From Amblyomma americanum (taxonomy: Eukaryota; Arthropoda; Arachnida; Ixodida; Ixodidae), in NCBI RefSeq assembly GCF_052857255.1, contig NC_135504.1:147400121-147464120 (forward strand): 64,000 nt of DNA, read 5' to 3'. A program made the translations under genes and the position numbers. This document shows positions 60,701 to 64,000 of the stretch, piece after piece; position 1 is the stretch's first letter, and each line of letters begins with the position of its first letter. Below the pieces are notes generated by a model. It was not told the DNA's origin and made no database searches. It was given only the letters and a program-made list of their open reading frames with translations.

Positions 60701-63450
60701 TATCACATGGACACTTGTAAAACCGATGTGTTCAGATCTAGCTCATCTCGGTCTAAAACAGCTAGTTTCGTTGTATTAAGCAAGAATACATGCTTTTCGC
60801 GCAGTTATAAGAGAAAAAGTTTTGACGCGTATCACGTGGATACTTGTAAAACCGATGTGTTTAGATATAGCTCGTATTGGTATAAAACAGCTTGTTTCGT
60901 TGTTTTAAGCAGGAATACATGCTTTTCGCGCAGTTATAAGAGAAAAAAGTTTTGACGCGTATCACATGGACACATTTAAAACCAATGTGTTCAGATATAG
61001 CTCGTTTCGGTCTAAAACAGCTTGTTTCGTTGTATTAAGCAAGAATACATGCTTTTCGCGCAGTTATAAGAGAAAAAGTTTTGACGCGTGTCACAGGGAC
61101 AATTGTAAAACCGATGTGTTCAGATTTACCTCGTTTCGGACTAAAACAGCTTGTTTCGTTGGATTAAGCACGGATACATGCTTTTCGCGCAGTTATATGA
61201 GAAAAAAGTTTTGACGCGTATCACATGGACACATTTAAAACCGATGTGTCCAGATTTAGCTCGTTTCGGTCTAAAACAGCTTGTTTCGTTGTATTAAGCA
61301 AGAATACATGCTTTTCGCACAGTTATAAGAGAAAATGATTTGACGCGTTTCACAGGGCCACTTGTAAAACCGATGTGTTCTGATTTAGCTCGTTTCGGTC
61401 TAAAACAACTTGTTTCGTTGTATTAAGCACGAATACATGCTTTTCGCGGAGTTTTAAGAGAAAAAGTTCTGACGCGTATCACGTGGATACTTGTAAAACG
61501 GATGTGTTTAGATATAGCTCGTTTTGTTATAAAACCGCTTGTTTCGTTGTTTTAAGCAAGAATACGTTCTTTTCGCGTAGTTATAGAAGAAAAAGTTCTG
61601 ACGCGTATTAGAGGGACTTGAAAAACCGATGTGTTCAGATTTAGCTCATCTCGGTCTAAAACAGCTTGTTTCGTTGTATTAAGCACGAATACATGCTTTT
61701 CGCGCAGTTATAAGAGAAAAAGTTTTGACGCGTATCAGAGGAAGACTTGTAAAACCGATGTGTTCAGATATAGCTCGTTTCGGTCTAAAACAGCTTGTTT
61801 CGTTGTATTAAGCACGAATACATGCTTTTAGCGCAGTTATAAGAGAAAAAGTTTTGACGCGTATCACATGGACACTTGTAAAACCGATGTGTTCAGATCT
61901 AGCTCATCTCGGTCTAAAACAGCTAGTTTCGTTGTATTAAGCAAGAATACATGCTTTTCGCGCCGTTATAAGAGAAAAAGTTCTGACGCGTATTAGAGGG
62001 ACTTGTAAAACAGATGTGTTCAGATTTAGCTCATCTCGGTCTAAAACGGCTTGTTTCGTTGTATTAAGCACGAATACATGCTTTTCGCGCAGTTATAAGA
62101 GAAAAAGTTTTGACGCCTATCACATGGATACTTGTAAAACCGATGTGTTCAGATCTAGCTCGTTTTGGTCTAAAACAGCTTGTTTCGTTGTATTAAGCAA
62201 GATTACATGCTTTTCGCGCAGTTATAAGAGAAAAAGTTTTGACGCGTTTCACAGGGACAGTTGTAAAACCGATGTGTTCAGATTTAGCTCGTTTCGGTCT
62301 ACAACAACTTGTTTCGTTGTATTAAGCACGAATACATGCTTTTCGCGGAGTTTTAAGAGAAAAAGTTCTGACGCGTATCACGTGGATACTTGTAAAACGG
62401 ATGTGTTTAGATATAGCTCGTTTTGTTATAAAACCGCTTGTTTCGTTGTTTTAAGCAAGAATACGTGCTTTTCGCGTAGTTATAGAAGAAAAAGTTTTGA
62501 CGCGTATTGGACTTGTAAAACCGATGTGTTCAGATTTAGCTCATCTCGGTCTAAAACAGCTTGTTTCGTTGTATTAAGCACGAATACATGCTTTTCGCGC
62601 AGTTATAAGAGAAAAAGTTCTGACGCGTATCACATGGACACTTGTAAACCGATGTGTTCAAATCTAGCTAGTTCTGGTCTAAAACAGCTTGTTTCGTTGT
62701 GTTAAGCACGAATACATGCTTTTAGCGCAGTTATAAGAGAAAAAGTTTTGACGCGTATCAAATGGACACTTGTAAAACCGATGTGTTCAGATCTAGCTCA
62801 TCTCGGTCTAAAACAGCTAGTTTCGTTGTATTAAGCAAGAATACATGCTTTTCGCGCAGTTATAAGAGAAAAAGTTCTGACGCGTATTAGAGGGACTTGT
62901 AAAACAGATGTGTTCAGATTTAGCTCATCTCGGTCTAAAACAGCTTGTTTCGTTGTATTAAGCACGAATACATGCTTTTCGCGCAGTTATAAGAGAAAAA
63001 GTTTTGACGCCTATCTCATGGACACTTGTAAAATCGATGTGTTCAGATCTAGCTCGTTTTGGTCTAAAACAGCTTGTTTCGTTGTATTAAGCAAGAATAC
63101 ATGCTTTTCGCGCAGTTATAAGAGAAAAAGTTTTGACGCGTTTCACAGGGACACTTGTAAAACCAATGTGTTCAGATTTAGCTCATTTCGGTCTAAAACA
63201 ACTTGTTTCGTTGTATTAAGCACGAATACATGCTTTTCGCGGAGTTTTAAGAGAAAAAGTTTTGACGCGTGTCACAGGGACACTTGTAAAACCGATGTGT
63301 TCAGATTTAGCTCATCTCGGTCTAAAACAGCTAGTTTCGTTGTATTAAACACGAATACATGCTTTTCGCGCAGTTATAAGAGAAAAGTTTTGACGCGTAT
63401 CAGAGGAACACTTGTAAAACCGATGTGATGTGATTTAGCTCGTTTCGGTC
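54800..63450 (+). repeat. Tandem duplication, ~4.2-4.5-kb unit
   Basis: Unit 1 (about 54.8-59.2 kb) and unit 2 (about 59.3-63.45 kb) match at offsets of 4,497, 4,241, 4,370 and again 4,241 bp. The changes reflect two extra monomers in unit 1, then one monomer gained and one lost in unit 2. Part of the unit also matches 47.3-49.4 kb at an offset of 9,065 bp. The last ~0.3 kb of the window resembles 54.5-54.9 kb, suggesting another unit begins there. Confidence 0.82.
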
Positions 63451-64000
63451 TAAAACAGCTTGTTTTGTTGTATTAAGCACGAATACATGCTTTTCGCGCA
63501 GTTATAAGAGAAAAAGTTTTGACGCGTGCCACAGGGACACTTGTAAAACCGATGTGTTCAGATTTAGCTCATCTCGGTCTAAAACAGCTAGTTTCGTTGT
63601 ATTAAGCAAGAATACATGCTTTTCGCGCAGTTATAAGAGAAAAAGTTTTGACGCGTATCAGAGGAACACTTGTAAAACCGATGTGTTGTGATTTAGCTCG
63701 TTTCGGTCTGAAACAGCTTGTTTCGTTGTATTAAGCACGAATACATGCTTTTCGCGCAGTTAGAAGAGAAAAAGTTTTGACGCGTATCACATGGACACTT
63801 GTAAAACCAATGTGTTCAGATCTAGCTCGTTCTGGTCTAATACAGCTTGTTTCGTTGTATTAAGCACAAATATATGCTGTTCGCGCAGTTATAAGAGAAA
63901 AAGTTTTGACGCGCGTCACAGGGACACTTGTAAAACCGATGTGTTCAGAATTAGCTCATCTCGGTCTAAAACAGCTAGTTTCGTTGTATTAAGCAAGAAT

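Larger units (their letters stand above)
5076..64000 (+). repeat. 129-bp satellite array with higher-order repeats
   Basis: About 58.9 kb of one monomer, 129 bp long, roughly 457 units in one orientation, still running at the right edge. Landmarks in order are GAATACATGCTTTTCGCGC, AGTTATAAGAGAAAAAG, TTTTGACGCGT, a variable ~15-base block, TTGTAAAACCGATGTG, a second variable block (CAGATTTAGCTCGTTTCGG or relatives), TCTAAAACAGCTTG and TTTCGTTGTATTAAGCA. GC is about 38%. Combinations of the two variable blocks define recurrent monomer classes. No gene or other mobile element is visible inside. Open frames of 60-237 codons arise because 129 is divisible by three. Confidence 0.97.

Noticed and set aside
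5506..63428. Dozens of plus-strand open frames of 60-237 codons across the array as a Cys-rich repeat protein family
   Set aside because: They are by-products of a stop-poor 129-bp (43-codon) monomer. They start and stop wherever -22, -2 or +1 variants or a TTTTAG stop occurs, second frames are open too, and no promoter, intron or unique sequence accompanies them.
5076..64000. CRISPR array
   Set aside because: Units are contiguous 129-bp repeats with no unique spacers, in eukaryotic repeat DNA.
5076..64000. Telomeric array
   Set aside because: No runs of TTAGG or other short telomere repeats are visible; the unit is a 129-bp satellite.
1..64000. tRNA, rRNA or host protein-coding genes
   Set aside because: Nothing outside the retroelement and satellite remains unexplained, and no such signatures were seen.

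Overview
The window looks like arthropod nuclear repeat DNA, most likely from an ixodid tick. That assignment is inference: the GIY-YIG endonuclease and reverse transcriptase at the left resemble the Penelope-like elements (PLEs) abundant in tick genomes, and nothing prokaryotic is present. I see no host protein-coding gene, tRNA or rRNA.

Region 1 (1-5075) is a composite of three nearly identical PLE copies. Copy A (1-1538, minus strand) is 5'-truncated and runs off the left edge about 47 bp before its 3' end. Copy B (1539-2494, plus) is a 5'-truncated, decayed fragment of the last ~955 bp. Copy C (2495-5075, plus) carries a long open RT frame with catalytic Asp residues and an intact GIY-YIG frame. 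A and B meet head to head. B and C are in direct tandem, so B is placed like the upstream pseudo-LTR often found with PLEs. In all three copies the endonuclease lies in the -1 frame relative to RT. In A and B the RT stop overlaps an endonuclease-frame ATG as ATGA.

Region 2 (5076-64000) is an uninterrupted, single-orientation satellite array of a ~129-bp monomer, about 457 units, ~38% GC, continuing past the right edge. Monomers fall into recurring sequence classes arranged as higher-order repeats. On top of these lie tandem or near-tandem segmental duplications with periods of 881, 1004, 1137, 1268, 1657, ~2.4-2.5 kb, ~3.0 kb, ~4.3 kb and ~5.4 kb. Several of these lengths equal a whole number of 129-bp monomers plus a few recurrent indels (-22, -39, -6, -2, +9, +1). 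Because 129 = 3 x 43, many short open frames with a 43-residue period appear, but recurrent frameshifts and stops argue that they are not genes.

The retroelement composite meets the satellite abruptly at 5073-5076, in mid-monomer. The simplest reading is that the PLE cluster inserted into an older array, which then kept changing by unequal exchange and conversion-like patching. No gene-level cooperation can be inferred beyond RT plus endonuclease acting together in PLE retrotransposition.
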